From the NCBI GenBank assembly GCA_016794525.1, contig JAEUJY010000166.1:1-64000 (forward strand): a DNA stretch of 64,000 nt, written 5' to 3'. This DNA comes from Myxococcales bacterium (GTDB taxonomy: Bacteria > Myxococcota_A > Polyangia > Haliangiales > Haliangiaceae). Below the pieces are notes generated by a model. That model saw only the letters and a program-made list of their open reading frames with translations, searched no databases and was not told the origin of the DNA. The position numbers were made by a program, and so were the translations under genes. Shown here piece by piece: positions 8,766 to 19,071 of this stretch. The first letter of the stretch is position 1. Each line of letters starts with the position of its first letter.

Positions 8766-9682
8766 AGAAGACCGTGCCGCTGGTGATCGGCATGATCTTC
8801 GGCGCGTTCGCGCTGGCCGAGTTCTACATCCCGCACCACCAGGTGGGCGCGCTGTCCAACGAGTTCCGCTCGTGGGCGGCGATCCTGTCGGCGTCGGCGT
8901 TCATCATCGGCGGCATCAACATCCTGCAGGTCACGTGGCCCAAGATCCGGCGGCGCGAGCCCGACTGGGGCTACAAGGCGGTGCTGCTGGCGGCGGCGGC
9001 GGTGATGCTGGTGGTCGGCCTGCCGTGGCACAAGCTGGGCGATCCGCCGAGCCGTCCCACCGTGACGTTCGGGCCGAGCCTGCCGCCGCCGGCGGCCGGC
9101 GAGCGGCCGGCGCTGCCGGCGGTGTTCATCCAGGTGCCGGCCGGCGTGACCTACCAGATCGGCGCCACCGTCGGCGCCAGCACCGGCGGCCTCGAGGCGG
9201 TGCGGGTCGAGCCCGGCGAGGTGACGATCAAGCTGTCGCGGCGGGTGGCCGGTTACCGCCCGCTCGAGACCAAGGTCAACCTGGCCCCGCGCGACACCAT
9301 CACCGTCGAGGGCGATCCGCCGATGCTGTGGGGGCGCGACGGCCGGGTGTTCGTGTGGATCTACGATCACGTCTTCGGCCCGGCCAACGCGACCTTGTTC
9401 GCGCTGCTGGCCTTCTTCGTCGCGTCGGCGGCGTTCCGCGCGTTCCGGGCCCGCAACGCCGAGGCCGCGCTGCTGCTGGGCGCGGCGATCTTCATGATGC
9501 TGGGCCGCGCGCCGCTGGGCCGCGCCATCTCCGACGTGCTGCCCGACCTCGCGCAGTGGCTGCTCGACGTGCCGTCCAACGGCGGCCGCCGCGCGATCAT
9601 GATGGGCGCGGCGATCGGCGCGATCGCCACCGGCCTGCGGGTCATCCTCGGGCTCGAGCGCTCGCACCTGGGGAACGACTGA
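8762..9682 (+). CDS. Six-helix membrane protein of the MutL-type operon
   Basis: 306 residues from GTG 8762, which overlaps the preceding TGA by 4 bases. Three helices come first (VPLVIGMIFGAFALAEFYI, WAAILSASAFIIGGINIL, AVLLAAAAVMLVVGLPW). Then comes a beta-rich extracytoplasmic domain (about 100-195) containing VFIQVPAGVTYQIGATVGA and VRVEPGEVTIKLSRRVAGY, which resembles a carbohydrate-binding or PEGA-like sandwich only loosely. Three more helices follow (TLFALLAFFVASAAF, AALLLGAAIFMMLG, IMMGAAIGAIATGLRVILG). No known family was recognised. The topology suggests a structural or channel-like subunit. Confidence 0.68.
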   Translation: MKKTVPLVIGMIFGAFALAEFYIPHHQVGALSNEFRSWAAILSASAFIIGGINILQVTWPKIRRREPDWGYKAVLLAAAAVMLVVGLPWHKLGDPPSRPTVTFGPSLPPPAAGERPALPAVFIQVPAGVTYQIGATVGASTGGLEAVRVEPGEVTIKLSRRVAGYRPLETKVNLAPRDTITVEGDPPMLWGRDGRVFVWIYDHVFGPANATLFALLAFFVASAAFRAFRARNAEAALLLGAAIFMMLGRAPLGRAISDVLPDLAQWLLDVPSNGGRRAIMMGAAIGAIATGLRVILGLERSHLGND

Positions 9683-10632
9683 TGGCCGCCGCCCGCGAGC
9701 ACTGGAGCGAGCGCCTGCAGCGCTTCGATCGCCGCTGGATCTTCCTGGTCATGGCGATCGCGGTGGTGGTCCCGCTGTTCTGGCCGCTGGGCCTGCCGGC
9801 CAAGCCCGACGCGATGACCAAGGCGGCGTACAACGCCGTCGAGGCGCTGCCGACCTGCACGCTCAAGCCCGGCACCCACGAGCCGGCGCCGGGCTCGCCG
9901 CGCTGCCCGCGGGTGTTCATCTCGCTCGACCTGGATCCGGCCTCGACGCCGGAGATCGAGCCGTTCTACCGCGCGGTCGTGCTGCACCTGAAGCGCAAGC
10001 ACGCGCAGCTGGTGATCGCGACCACCTGGTACCAGGCGCCACCGCTGGTCGAGCGCTACCTGCGCGAGACCATCGACGTGGCGATCGCGCCCGAGGGCAC
10101 CGACGGCTACGCCGGCGCCCCCGATCGCGCGTACGAGAAGAACGTCGACTACGTCAACCTCGGCTTCCGCGACGGCAAGGGCGCGATCATCCAGCAGTTC
10201 GGCACCGACCTGCGCGGCGCGTTCGACGGCCGCGCCGACGACGGCACGCCGCTCGACCGCATCCCGATGATGCAGGGCCTGAACAAGCTGAAGGACTTCG
10301 ACCTGATCGTGCTGGTCAGCGCCGGCTCGCCGGGCGCCAAGGAGTACGTCCAGTTCGTCGGCACCCGCGAGAAGCTGCCGATGATCGCCGCGTGCACCGC
10401 GGTGTCGACCACCGACCTGGCGCCGTACTTCCAGACCGGCCAGCTGGTCGGGCTGGTCGGCGGCATGGCCGGCTCGGCCGGCTACGAGAACCTGGTCGGC
10501 AAGCCCGGGGCCGGCACCGCCGGCGCCGACGTGCTCAACATCGCCAACCTGGTCGTGATCGCCGCGATCATCTTCGGCAACGTCGTGTTCTTCGCCGGGC
10601 GCGCCCACCGCCGCCGGGGAGGTCGGTCGTGA
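9682..10632 (+). CDS. Bitopic protein with a large extracytoplasmic domain, MutL-type operon
   Basis: 316 residues, start ATG 9682 sharing one base with the previous stop. One N-terminal helix (WIFLVMAIAVVVPLFWPLGL) and one C-terminal helix (IANLVVIAAIIFGNVVFFAG) bracket about 240 residues that should face the periplasm or cell exterior. That domain has a Rossmann-like rhythm (FISLDLDPAS, AQLVIATTWYQAPP, FDLIVLVSAGSPGAKEYVQF, PMIAACTAVSTTDLAPYF), which may hint at a periplasmic-binding or flavodoxin-like fold. Function unknown. It overlaps the next gene by 4 bases. Confidence 0.68.
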   Translation: MAAAREHWSERLQRFDRRWIFLVMAIAVVVPLFWPLGLPAKPDAMTKAAYNAVEALPTCTLKPGTHEPAPGSPRCPRVFISLDLDPASTPEIEPFYRAVVLHLKRKHAQLVIATTWYQAPPLVERYLRETIDVAIAPEGTDGYAGAPDRAYEKNVDYVNLGFRDGKGAIIQQFGTDLRGAFDGRADDGTPLDRIPMMQGLNKLKDFDLIVLVSAGSPGAKEYVQFVGTREKLPMIAACTAVSTTDLAPYFQTGQLVGLVGGMAGSAGYENLVGKPGAGTAGADVLNIANLVVIAAIIFGNVVFFAGRAHRRRGGRS

Positions 10633-11633
10633 CCGCGCTGCCGTGGATCGACGTCGTCGGCTACTGGGTCGGCATCTTCATCACGTTCTGCTGCCTCTCG
10701 TTCCTGTACAAGGACAACCCGTTCTACAAGCTGATCGAGCACCTCTTCATCGGCGTTTCGGTCGGCTACCTGATCGTCCTGCAGTACGGCGACAACATCG
10801 AGCCCAAGGTCGTCGACGCGATCTTCGGCGGCGGCGTCCACGGCGTCTGGCTGGCGCTGCGCGCGGTCGCGCTGGTGCTGGTGGTGATGATGTTCGTCAA
10901 GGTGCTGCAGCCGCGCTGGGCGTGGCTGGGGCGCTACCCGCTGGCGTTCGTCGTCGCGTTCTACGCCGGCCTGCAGGTCAACGCGGTCGCGCAGTCCGAG
11001 CTGGGCGAGCAGATCAAGTTCTCGGCCGGCTCGATCGACGCGCCCAAGGTCGACCTCAACCACGCCGCGCCCGAGGCGCTGACCGCGCTGCCGGGCAGCT
11101 CGCCGGCGGTGGCCAAGAAGTGGATCGCCGAGCGCGCGCAGCGGCCGTTCGCCAGCCTCGACGACGCCGCCACCCGGCCCAGCCTGACGCCGCTCGAGCG
11201 CGACGACCTGGCGGCGGCCCGGGGCTCGCTGGTCGGCCTCGACGCCCGGGCCGCGGTCGAGCCCGGGCACCACGACGGCTTCGGCATCGCCTCGAACCTG
11301 CTGCTCCTGGCCGGGCTGCTGGCGTCGCTGGTGTACTTCTACTTCTCGGTCGCCCACCGCGGGCCGATCGGCGGCATCTCCCGGTTCGGCGTGTGGACGC
11401 TGATGATCGGGTTCGGCGCCAGCTTCGGCCTGACCGTCCAGGGCCGCATCTCGCTGGCCATCGGCCGCGCCTACGACGTGCTCGGGCGCACGCTGGCGCC
11501 CCAGGACGCCGCCCGGGTCCACGGCCCGCTGGTGTCGCTGGTGTCGATCGGGCTCATCACCGCCGGCATCGTCATCTGGGAGCGGCGGACCCGGGATCGT
11601 GGTGACGGGCCTGGCGCCGACGGCCAGAGCTGA
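10629..11633 (+). CDS. Polytopic membrane protein with a helix-hairpin-helix insert, MutL-type operon
   Basis: 334 residues from GTG 10629. About four helices come first (VGIFITFCCLSFLY, LFIGVSVGYLIVLQY, ALRAVALVLVVMMFVKVL, LAFVVAFYAGLQVNAV) and three follow (NLLLLAGLLASLVYFYFS, TLMIGFGASFGLTV, LVSIGLITAGIVIWE). Between them, about residues 138-180, sits a ComEA-type helix-hairpin-helix: VDLNHAAPEALTALPG, then AVAKKWIAERAQRPFASLDD. HhH motifs usually bind DNA or act as protein contacts; finding one between membrane helices is unusual. Fifteen bases separate its stop from the LolC/E-like gene. Confidence 0.68.
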   Translation: MTALPWIDVVGYWVGIFITFCCLSFLYKDNPFYKLIEHLFIGVSVGYLIVLQYGDNIEPKVVDAIFGGGVHGVWLALRAVALVLVVMMFVKVLQPRWAWLGRYPLAFVVAFYAGLQVNAVAQSELGEQIKFSAGSIDAPKVDLNHAAPEALTALPGSSPAVAKKWIAERAQRPFASLDDAATRPSLTPLERDDLAAARGSLVGLDARAAVEPGHHDGFGIASNLLLLAGLLASLVYFYFSVAHRGPIGGISRFGVWTLMIGFGASFGLTVQGRISLAIGRAYDVLGRTLAPQDAARVHGPLVSLVSIGLITAGIVIWERRTRDRGDGPGADGQS

Positions 11634-11648
11634 TAGGTTCCACGGCGC

Positions 11649-13046
<1,398 letters not shown>

Positions 13047-13050
13047 CCAG

Positions 13051-13100
13051 GGAGGTGTGTCGCCACACCTCCCCTCGATCCCGGCAAAGCCGGGATCGAG
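13051..13100 (-). repeat. Two-hairpin element, copy 2 (reverse orientation)
   Basis: Read on the minus strand this has the same order as the other copies: a 12-bp hairpin (13074-13085 with 13089-13100, triloop), then a hairpin with GGAGGTGT arms closed by G-GCGA-C. On the plus strand these appear as GGAGGTGTG-TCGC-CACACCTCC and the second stem. It begins 5 bases after the stop of the LolC/E-like gene and lies 126 bases before the end of the converging kinase gene, so it may also act as a bidirectional terminator for the nine-gene operon. Confidence 0.7.
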
Positions 13101-13225
13101 CCTCCCCTTCAAGACGGCTGTCCGCCCGGCCTTCCGGATGACGCGTCGCGGTCGGGCGGGGCGCGCGACGTGAACCGGATCGCCCAGCGCGGGCGGCGTG
13201 AACCGACGGCGGCCGCGTGCTGTGG

Positions 13226-16200
13226 TCAGGCGCCGAGGAGGCGGAGCAGGGCGACCGGGGCGACGGCGCCGCGGCGCTGCAGCTCGGCGACGACGGCGGC
13301 GTGCTCGGCCGCGCCGGCGGTGCCGCCGACGAGGGTGGCGACGCGGGCGCGGGCGGCGAGCGCGAACCCGGCCATGCCGGCGGCGGTGGCGGCGCGGCCG
13401 GCCTCGACGTAGGCGGCGCGGGCGCGGGCGGGCTCGTCGCGTAGCTCGGCGAGGTGACCGCGGGCCAGCGCGGCGAGCGGGACGGCCCAGTCGGCGCCCT
13501 CGCGCTCGACCCGCTGCACGCAGTCCTGCGCGACCCGCAGGCGCGCCGCGCGATCGTGGGGCTCGGCGGCGGCCGCCGCCAGCGCGGCGCGGGCGTGCAG
13601 CAGGTCGGCCTCGACGCGGGTGAGCTGCAGGCCGATCAGCGGCGACCGCCACAGCCGCGGCCAGGTGGCGTCGATCGTCGCCAGCGCCCGCGCCGCGTCG
13701 CCGCGGTACAGGTCGACGCTGGCGGCGGCGACGGTCCGGAAGTAGTGGTGGAGGTGGAACTCGTCGTCGTCGGTGCGGTGGTCGAAGCCGGCGTGGGCCA
13801 TCGCCAGCGCGTCGGCCGGGCGATCGACGATCAGCCAGTACAGGTTGCCACGGCCGGTGCGCAGCCCGCCCAGCGCGTGGACGTCGCCGAGCTCTTCGGC
13901 CTCGGCCAGCTGGCGCGGGATCGACGCGATCAGCCCGGCGAGGTCGCCGAGGTACCAGCGGGCGGCGGGCTGGAAGAACTGCACGAGGTTGAGCGCCCAG
14001 CGCACGCCGACGTAGTCGCGCTGCTGCGCCTCGGCGGCGCGCAGCCGGCGATCGGCCTCGCGCCAGCGCCCGGCCAGGGCGGCGGCGACGCCGGCGCCGC
14101 CCTCGAGCAGCGCGGTCAGCTCGGGCCGGCCGAGCTCCTCGCACAGCGCCCGGGCCGCGGCCTCGACCGCCGCGGTGGCGGCCGCGGTCTTGGTGCCGCC
14201 GTGGGCGGTGTGGCCGATCTCGATGCACAGCACGCGCGCCACCCGCTCGGGATCGCCGAGCGCGCGCGCGGCGTCGAGCAGGTGCAGCTGCGGCACCCGG
14301 GCCAGCGCCGGGTTGACGTACGCCAGGCCGGCGGTCAACGACCACAGCGTGTCGACGACGGCGCGCTCGCGGTCGGTGGCCTGCTCGGGCGGGCGCCGGG
14401 TGAAGCCGAAGCCGCGGACCCGGCGGGCCAGCCCCTCGGCGAGCAGCTTGGCCGCGCCGGCGGTGCGGCCGAGCGTGACGCCGGCGCCGAGCTCGTCGCA
14501 CAGCGCCTGCGCGTCGGCCAGGCCGCGCCGCAGGTCGCCGGTGCGCAGCGCGTACTCGATCTGCATGCGCCGCAGCGCGATGGCCTCGTCGGGGCTGGCG
14601 TCGGGCAGCGCCGCCGCCAGCGTCGCCAGCGCCGCCTCGAGGCGCCCGACGTTGGCGTGGCACTCGGCCTGCCGGCGGCGCAGCGCGACCCGGTGGGCCG
14701 GCGTCGCCGCGCCGGCCAGCGCGACCTCGTACATCGCCGCGGCGTGGCGGAACGCGAGGCTGGCCTCGGCCGCCACCGCGGCGCGCTCGGCGTGGGGCGC
14801 GGCGCGGGCCGGCTCGCCGGCGGCGCGCCAGTGCGCGACCAGCTCGTCGAGCGGCGGCGCCGGCAGCCGCTCCAGCTCGGCGGCGAGCCGGGCGTGCAGC
14901 GCGGCGGCGGCGGCGGGCGGCAGCGACGCCAGCACCGCGGCGCGGATGCGATCGTGGTACGGCTCGACGTACCACTCGCCGTGGGCCTTGCCGCCCACCA
15001 GCAGCCGCTCGCTGCACAGCCGGGTCAGCGCGGCCAGCCCGTCGCCCAGCCCGGCGGCGGCGATCGCGAACGGCAGCGGCCGCGCCGCCACCGCCGCCAG
15101 CGCCAGCAGCGCCCGGGCGTCGTCGTCGAGCGCGGCCAGCCGGCGGGCCAGCACCTGCTCGAGGCTGGCCGGCGCGGCCGCGGCGTCGGCGGCGCGGTGG
15201 CGGGCCAGCTCGACCAGCAGGAAAGGCGTGCCCGCGGCCTCGTCGTCGAGGGCGGCGTCGTCGGCGCCGATCGCCGCGCGCAGCGCGTGGGCCGCGGCGG
15301 GATCGAGCGGGCCGACCGCGAGATCGCGGACGACGATCGGCGAGCGGCCGCTGGGCTGGGCGACGTCGGTCAGCCGCACCGTCGGTGTCCCCGCGTCGGT
15401 GGGCAGCGCCGCGGCGGGGGTGTCGAGCGGCCGCGACGACAGCACGAACAGCGCGCCGGTGCCGACGAAGTAGCGCACCAGCTCGCCGAGCAGGCCGGCG
15501 GTGTCGGCGTTGCTCCACTGCATGTCGTCGAGGAAGACCACCGGCAGGCGATCGCCGGCCAGCTGCTGGATCAGCTCGGCGCACGCGGTCACGGCGCGCC
15601 GCCGCAGCTCGGCCGGATCGGCCGGCACCCGCCCCAGCGCGCGCGCGGTCGCGACCGCCTGCACCCGGGCCAGCGCCGGGAACAGCCGGGCCAGCGCGGC
15701 GACGTCCCGCGGCATCAGCGCCGCCGCGCGATCGGCCGGCAGCGCGGCCAGCGCGTTGGCGAGCGCGTCGACCATCGTCTCGATGGCCGGGTAGGGCACG
15801 GTCTCGCGCTGGTGACAGCGGCCGGTCAGCGCCAGCGCGGCGCCCGGCTCGAGGCCGGCGAGGTAGTGGCGCACCAACGCGGTCTTGCCGATGCCGGAGG
15901 CGCCGGTCATCGACACGACGACGCTGTCGCCGTCGCGCGCGGTGGCGAACGCCGCGGCCAGCGCGGCCAGCTCGGCGCCGCGGCCGACGAACGGCAGCGC
16001 CGCGGTGCGCTCGGCCACCGCGCGGGTGGCCGACGTCGGCTGGCGCCCCAGCGCCGCCAGCAGCACCGCGCCGTCGCCGCGGCGCGCCGGATCGCGATCG
16101 AGCAGCCGCGTGCAGGCGTGGTCGAGCTCGGGCGGCACCGTCGGCACCAGCGCGCGCGGCGGCGGCGGATCCTCGGCGACCCGGCGCGCCATCACCTGAT

Positions 16201-16942
16201 CGCGGGTGCCGCGGAACGGGCGCACGCCGGTGAGCGCCTCGTACAGCATGACGCCGACGCTGTACCAGTCGGCGGCGGCGGTCAGCGGCCGATCGAGCAC
16301 CTGCTCGGGCGACATGTAGCCGGGGGTGCCGACCGCCGACGCCTCGTGGGTGCGCTCGGGATCGCCGCCGTGGCGGACGTCGCCGCTGATCAGCCCGAAG
16401 TCGAGCACGACCACCCGGCCGGCGGCGGTGACCAGCACGTTGGACGGCTTGAGGTCGCGGTGGACCTTGCCGGTGGCGTGGATCGCGGCGACCGCGTCGG
16501 CCAGCTGGAAGAACCGATCGCGCACGCGCTCGAGATCGGCCGGGCGGGCCTCGCTCGGCGGCGGCGCGGTGTCGCCGCGGCCGGCGCCGCTGCCCAGGCG
16601 CAGGCCGAGGTGCTCGTGGATCGGCACGCCCGCGACCAGCTCCATCGTGAACCACGGCGGATCGTCGGTGAGGAACAGCTCGTAGAGCCGCACCAGGTTG
16701 GGGTGGACGACGTCGCGCAGCGTGCGGAACTCGCGCTTGAAGCGGTACAGCGCGGTGGTGTCGTGGTCGGCGCTCAGGACCTTCAGCGCCACCTCGCGGC
16801 CGAGCACCATGTCGAGCGCGCGGTAGACCGTGCCGTGGGCGCCCTGGCCGAGCCGGCCGAGCACGAAGAAGCGATCGGGCGCCTCCCACGCCGGGCTGGC
16901 CGGGGCGCGCTGCGGCTCGGAACCGTCCCCCCGGCTCGACAT
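13226..16942 (-). CDS. Ser/Thr protein kinase fused to an AAA-type ATPase and helical repeats (PknK-like)
   Basis: 1238 residues. Hanks kinase domain at about 25-300: glycine loop LGRLGQGAHG, lysine in VALKVL (~54), catalytic loop HRDLKPSNVLV (~160), DFGLIS and a YMSPEQV activation segment. Next comes an AAA/STAND-like ATPase with P-loop GASGIGKTALVRHY (~344-357) and Walker B LPVVFLDDMQW (~467). Then about 600 residues of Ala/Leu-rich helical repeats, probably TPR-like. No membrane helix is seen, so it is likely cytoplasmic. This architecture is shared with PknK-type regulators, which couple phosphorylation to ligand-gated assembly. The stop converges on the LolC/E-like gene; the lipoprotein gene upstream ends 54 bases before its start. 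Confidence 0.9.
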   Translation of the reverse strand: MSSRGDGSEPQRAPASPAWEAPDRFFVLGRLGQGAHGTVYRALDMVLGREVALKVLSADHDTTALYRFKREFRTLRDVVHPNLVRLYELFLTDDPPWFTMELVAGVPIHEHLGLRLGSGAGRGDTAPPPSEARPADLERVRDRFFQLADAVAAIHATGKVHRDLKPSNVLVTAAGRVVVLDFGLISGDVRHGGDPERTHEASAVGTPGYMSPEQVLDRPLTAAADWYSVGVMLYEALTGVRPFRGTRDQVMARRVAEDPPPPRALVPTVPPELDHACTRLLDRDPARRGDGAVLLAALGRQPTSATRAVAERTAALPFVGRGAELAALAAAFATARDGDSVVVSMTGASGIGKTALVRHYLAGLEPGAALALTGRCHQRETVPYPAIETMVDALANALAALPADRAAALMPRDVAALARLFPALARVQAVATARALGRVPADPAELRRRAVTACAELIQQLAGDRLPVVFLDDMQWSNADTAGLLGELVRYFVGTGALFVLSSRPLDTPAAALPTDAGTPTVRLTDVAQPSGRSPIVVRDLAVGPLDPAAAHALRAAIGADDAALDDEAAGTPFLLVELARHRAADAAAAPASLEQVLARRLAALDDDARALLALAAVAARPLPFAIAAAGLGDGLAALTRLCSERLLVGGKAHGEWYVEPYHDRIRAAVLASLPPAAAAALHARLAAELERLPAPPLDELVAHWRAAGEPARAAPHAERAAVAAEASLAFRHAAAMYEVALAGAATPAHRVALRRRQAECHANVGRLEAALATLAAALPDASPDEAIALRRMQIEYALRTGDLRRGLADAQALCDELGAGVTLGRTAGAAKLLAEGLARRVRGFGFTRRPPEQATDRERAVVDTLWSLTAGLAYVNPALARVPQLHLLDAARALGDPERVARVLCIEIGHTAHGGTKTAAATAAVEAAARALCEELGRPELTALLEGGAGVAAALAGRWREADRRLRAAEAQQRDYVGVRWALNLVQFFQPAARWYLGDLAGLIASIPRQLAEAEELGDVHALGGLRTGRGNLYWLIVDRPADALAMAHAGFDHRTDDDEFHLHHYFRTVAAASVDLYRGDAARALATIDATWPRLWRSPLIGLQLTRVEADLLHARAALAAAAAEPHDRAARLRVAQDCVQRVEREGADWAVPLAALARGHLAELRDEPARARAAYVEAGRAATAAGMAGFALAARARVATLVGGTAGAAEHAAVVAELQRRGAVAPVALLRLLGA

Positions 16943-16996
16943 CGTCGCGCGATACTACCGCGAGGCCGACGGCCGGCGCCGAGCGCAGGTCGCGGA

Positions 16997-17641
16997 TCAG
17001 GTGCCAGGGGCGACGATCGCCTCGGCGCCGACCACCGCCAGCGACACGTCGCGCAGCGCCGAGGTCGCGGTGATGATCATCGCGGTGCCGTCGATGTGGG
17101 CGGCCAGGTCGGCGCGCAGCGCGCCGGTGGCGTCGGCGGTGACCGCGACGGCGAACCGGGTGCGCGGCGCCTTGCGCAGCCCGAGCGGCACGTGGTCGCC
17201 GTCGGCGTCGACCAGCGACCAGTCGAGGATCAGGTCGGCCTGGCCGGTGCCGACCAGCGCGTCGCCGGGGACCTCGTCGGGCAGCGCCACCGCGAGCTGG
17301 GTGCCCAGGCGCAGCACCAGGTCGGTGAAGCGCACCGGGCGGTCGGCGATCATGCCGGCGGGCAGCGTGACGTCGGCCAGCGGCAAGGTCAGGTCCTCGA
17401 CCAGCAGGTAGCCGTCGGCGGTGGTGCGCACGACAACCTGGCCGCCGGTGATCGCCGGCGCGATCGCGAGCGCGTGGCCGCTGGCCACGGCGGTGGCGTC
17501 GAGGTCGCTGTCGGTGGTCACGGCCAGCTGGGCGCGATCGGCGAGGCGATCGACCAGCGGGACCGGGGCGCCGGCGGGGTCGAAGCCGCAGGCGGCGGTG
17601 GCGGCGAGCGCGGCGGCGGTGGCGGCGAGGGGGAGGTTCAT
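16997..17641 (-). CDS. Predicted lipoprotein of unknown function
   Basis: 214 residues from ATG 17641. The N-terminus MNLPLAATAAALAATAAC is a lipoprotein signal with the modified cysteine at 18. The mature part is rich in beta strands and acidic residues (VTTDSDLDATAVASGHALAI, LILDWSLVDADGDHVPLG), resembling immunoglobulin-like or lipid-binding sandwich domains, but no family was recognised. The frame stays open to 17743 through an AT-rich stretch. That extension has no lipobox and runs over a likely promoter, so the internal ATG is preferred. It may form an operon with the kinase gene downstream. Confidence 0.65.
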   Translation of the reverse strand: MNLPLAATAAALAATAACGFDPAGAPVPLVDRLADRAQLAVTTDSDLDATAVASGHALAIAPAITGGQVVVRTTADGYLLVEDLTLPLADVTLPAGMIADRPVRFTDLVLRLGTQLAVALPDEVPGDALVGTGQADLILDWSLVDADGDHVPLGLRKAPRTRFAVAVTADATGALRADLAAHIDGTAMIITATSALRDVSLAVVGAEAIVAPGT

Positions 17642-17706
17642 GGCCCCAGTCGTAGTCACCACGGCGCGGCCGGCAACCGCCCGGCTCGACGTGAATCTGC
17701 AACTTG

Positions 17707-17721
17707 TTGACTTTGGGTCAA
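17707..17721. promoter_or_regulatory. TTGAC-N5-GTCAA palindrome in an AT-rich divergent promoter region
   Basis: The 245-base gap between the lipoprotein gene and the YcaO gene contains an AT-rich island (about 17700-17745) unlike its surroundings. It holds TTGAC (17707-17711) and GTCAA (17717-17721), inverted around five bases, the form expected of a dimeric repressor or activator site. TTGACT also resembles a -35 box, but no well-spaced -10 box was found on the plus strand. It could control the lipoprotein-kinase genes, the YcaO-TfuA genes, or both. Confidence 0.4.
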
Positions 17722-17886
17722 TAAAAGATGAAGAAAGATTCATGAATGCCGGTCGTCCGGGCCGCGCCCGAAGGCGCTTCGTAGCGGCGCGTACGCCGCG
17801 GCGCCTGGGCGATCGCCGCCGCCGGCGCGCCGATCGGCCGCGCGCGCGATCGACTTGCCGCCGCGCTGGCCCTACTGTGCGCCGCC

Positions 17887-19071
17887 GTGATCGCGACCGT
17901 CTTCGGTGAGCCGCTGGCCGCGCCCGTGCGCGCGCGCACCGGCACGCTGCGCGCCGCGACCCTCGCCGCGACGTGGCGGCGGTTCGCGCCGGTGGCGCCG
18001 CGGATCGGGCTCACGCGGCTGGCCGACCTGACCGACCTCGACGCGCTCGGCGTGCCGGTGTGGGCGGCGATCCGCCCGATGGGGCGCTCGCTGTCGTCGG
18101 CGCAGGGCAAGGGCGTGACGTCGCTCGCGGCCAAGGTGTCGGCGCTGATGGAGAGCATCGAGACCTGGCACGCCGAGCAGCGCCGGCCCGATCGGCTGGC
18201 CAGCGCGCGGGCGCTGGGCGCGGCGACGATCGCGCGGGCGCGGGCGCTGCCGCGGCACCCGCGGCGGTTCGCCGTCGACGCGGTGCGGCCGTGGGTGCGC
18301 GGCGTCGCGCTGCCGAGCGGCCGCCCGGCGTGGATCCCGTGGGAGGCGGTGACGCTCGACACCGTCGCGGCCGCCGCCGCGCCGCCGCTGTTCGACGTGT
18401 CGTCCAACGGCCTGGCCTCGGGCAACACGCTCGGCGAGGCGATCGTCCACGGCCTGAGCGAGGTGATCGAGCGCGACGCCGAGGCCACGTGGCGGCTGAC
18501 CGGCCACGATCGCCGGGTCGTCCTCGACACGATCGCCGATCGCGCGGTGCGCGGGCTGATCGATCGCGTCACCGGGGCCGGCGCGCGGCTGTGGCTGTGG
18601 GACCTGACCTCCGACGTCGGCGTGCCGGTGTTCGGCTGCGGGCTGATGCACGATCCGGCCGAGCCGACCTGGCGCGCGGTCGGCTTCTACCAGGGCTTCG
18701 GCTGCCACCTCGACCCGGTCATCGCGATGGCGCGGGCGATCACCGAGGCGGTGCAGACCCGGATGACGTACATCGCCGGCGCCCGCGACGACTTCTTCCC
18801 GCACGACTACCGCCGCGCCACCGATCGCGTGGTGCTGCGGCGGATCTGGCGGCGCTACGCGGCGCCGCCCGACGAGTCGATCGACGCCCGCGCCTACGCC
18901 CGCCCGCGGATCGCCGACCTCGGCGCCGCGCTGGCGACGCTGCTCGACGCGCTCGCCGCCGCCGGCAGCCCCGAGGTGCTGGTCGCCGATCTGCGGCAGC
19001 CGGGCTTCGGCGTGCCGGTGGTCAAGGTGCTGGTGCCGGGGCGCGCGACGGCGCTCGAGGGGCTGGGCTGA
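17887..19071 (+). CDS. ycaO: YcaO-family cyclodehydratase/thioamidation ATPase
   Basis: 394 residues, GTG start. YcaO enzymes use ATP to activate backbone amides, forming azolines or, with TfuA, thioamides. The glutamate-rich ATP site is visible as ALMESIETWHAE (about 86-97), followed by SSNGLASGNTLGEAIVHGLS and EVIERDAEATW (about 175-205). The C-terminus ends in VPVVKVLVPGRATALEGLG and lacks the PxPxP tail of azoline-forming YcaOs, which fits a thioamide or non-azole role. Its stop overlaps the TfuA start by one base. No precursor peptide, ThiF/E1-like partner or protease gene is next to it, so the substrate must be encoded elsewhere or be a housekeeping protein. Confidence 0.92.
   Translation: MIATVFGEPLAAPVRARTGTLRAATLAATWRRFAPVAPRIGLTRLADLTDLDALGVPVWAAIRPMGRSLSSAQGKGVTSLAAKVSALMESIETWHAEQRRPDRLASARALGAATIARARALPRHPRRFAVDAVRPWVRGVALPSGRPAWIPWEAVTLDTVAAAAAPPLFDVSSNGLASGNTLGEAIVHGLSEVIERDAEATWRLTGHDRRVVLDTIADRAVRGLIDRVTGAGARLWLWDLTSDVGVPVFGCGLMHDPAEPTWRAVGFYQGFGCHLDPVIAMARAITEAVQTRMTYIAGARDDFFPHDYRRATDRVVLRRIWRRYAAPPDESIDARAYARPRIADLGAALATLLDALAAAGSPEVLVADLRQPGFGVPVVKVLVPGRATALEGLG

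Noticed and set aside
17728-17745. Tiny ORF MKKDS in the AT-rich island before YcaO as a RiPP precursor
   Set aside because: Five residues with no leader or core; a peptide substrate needs far more.
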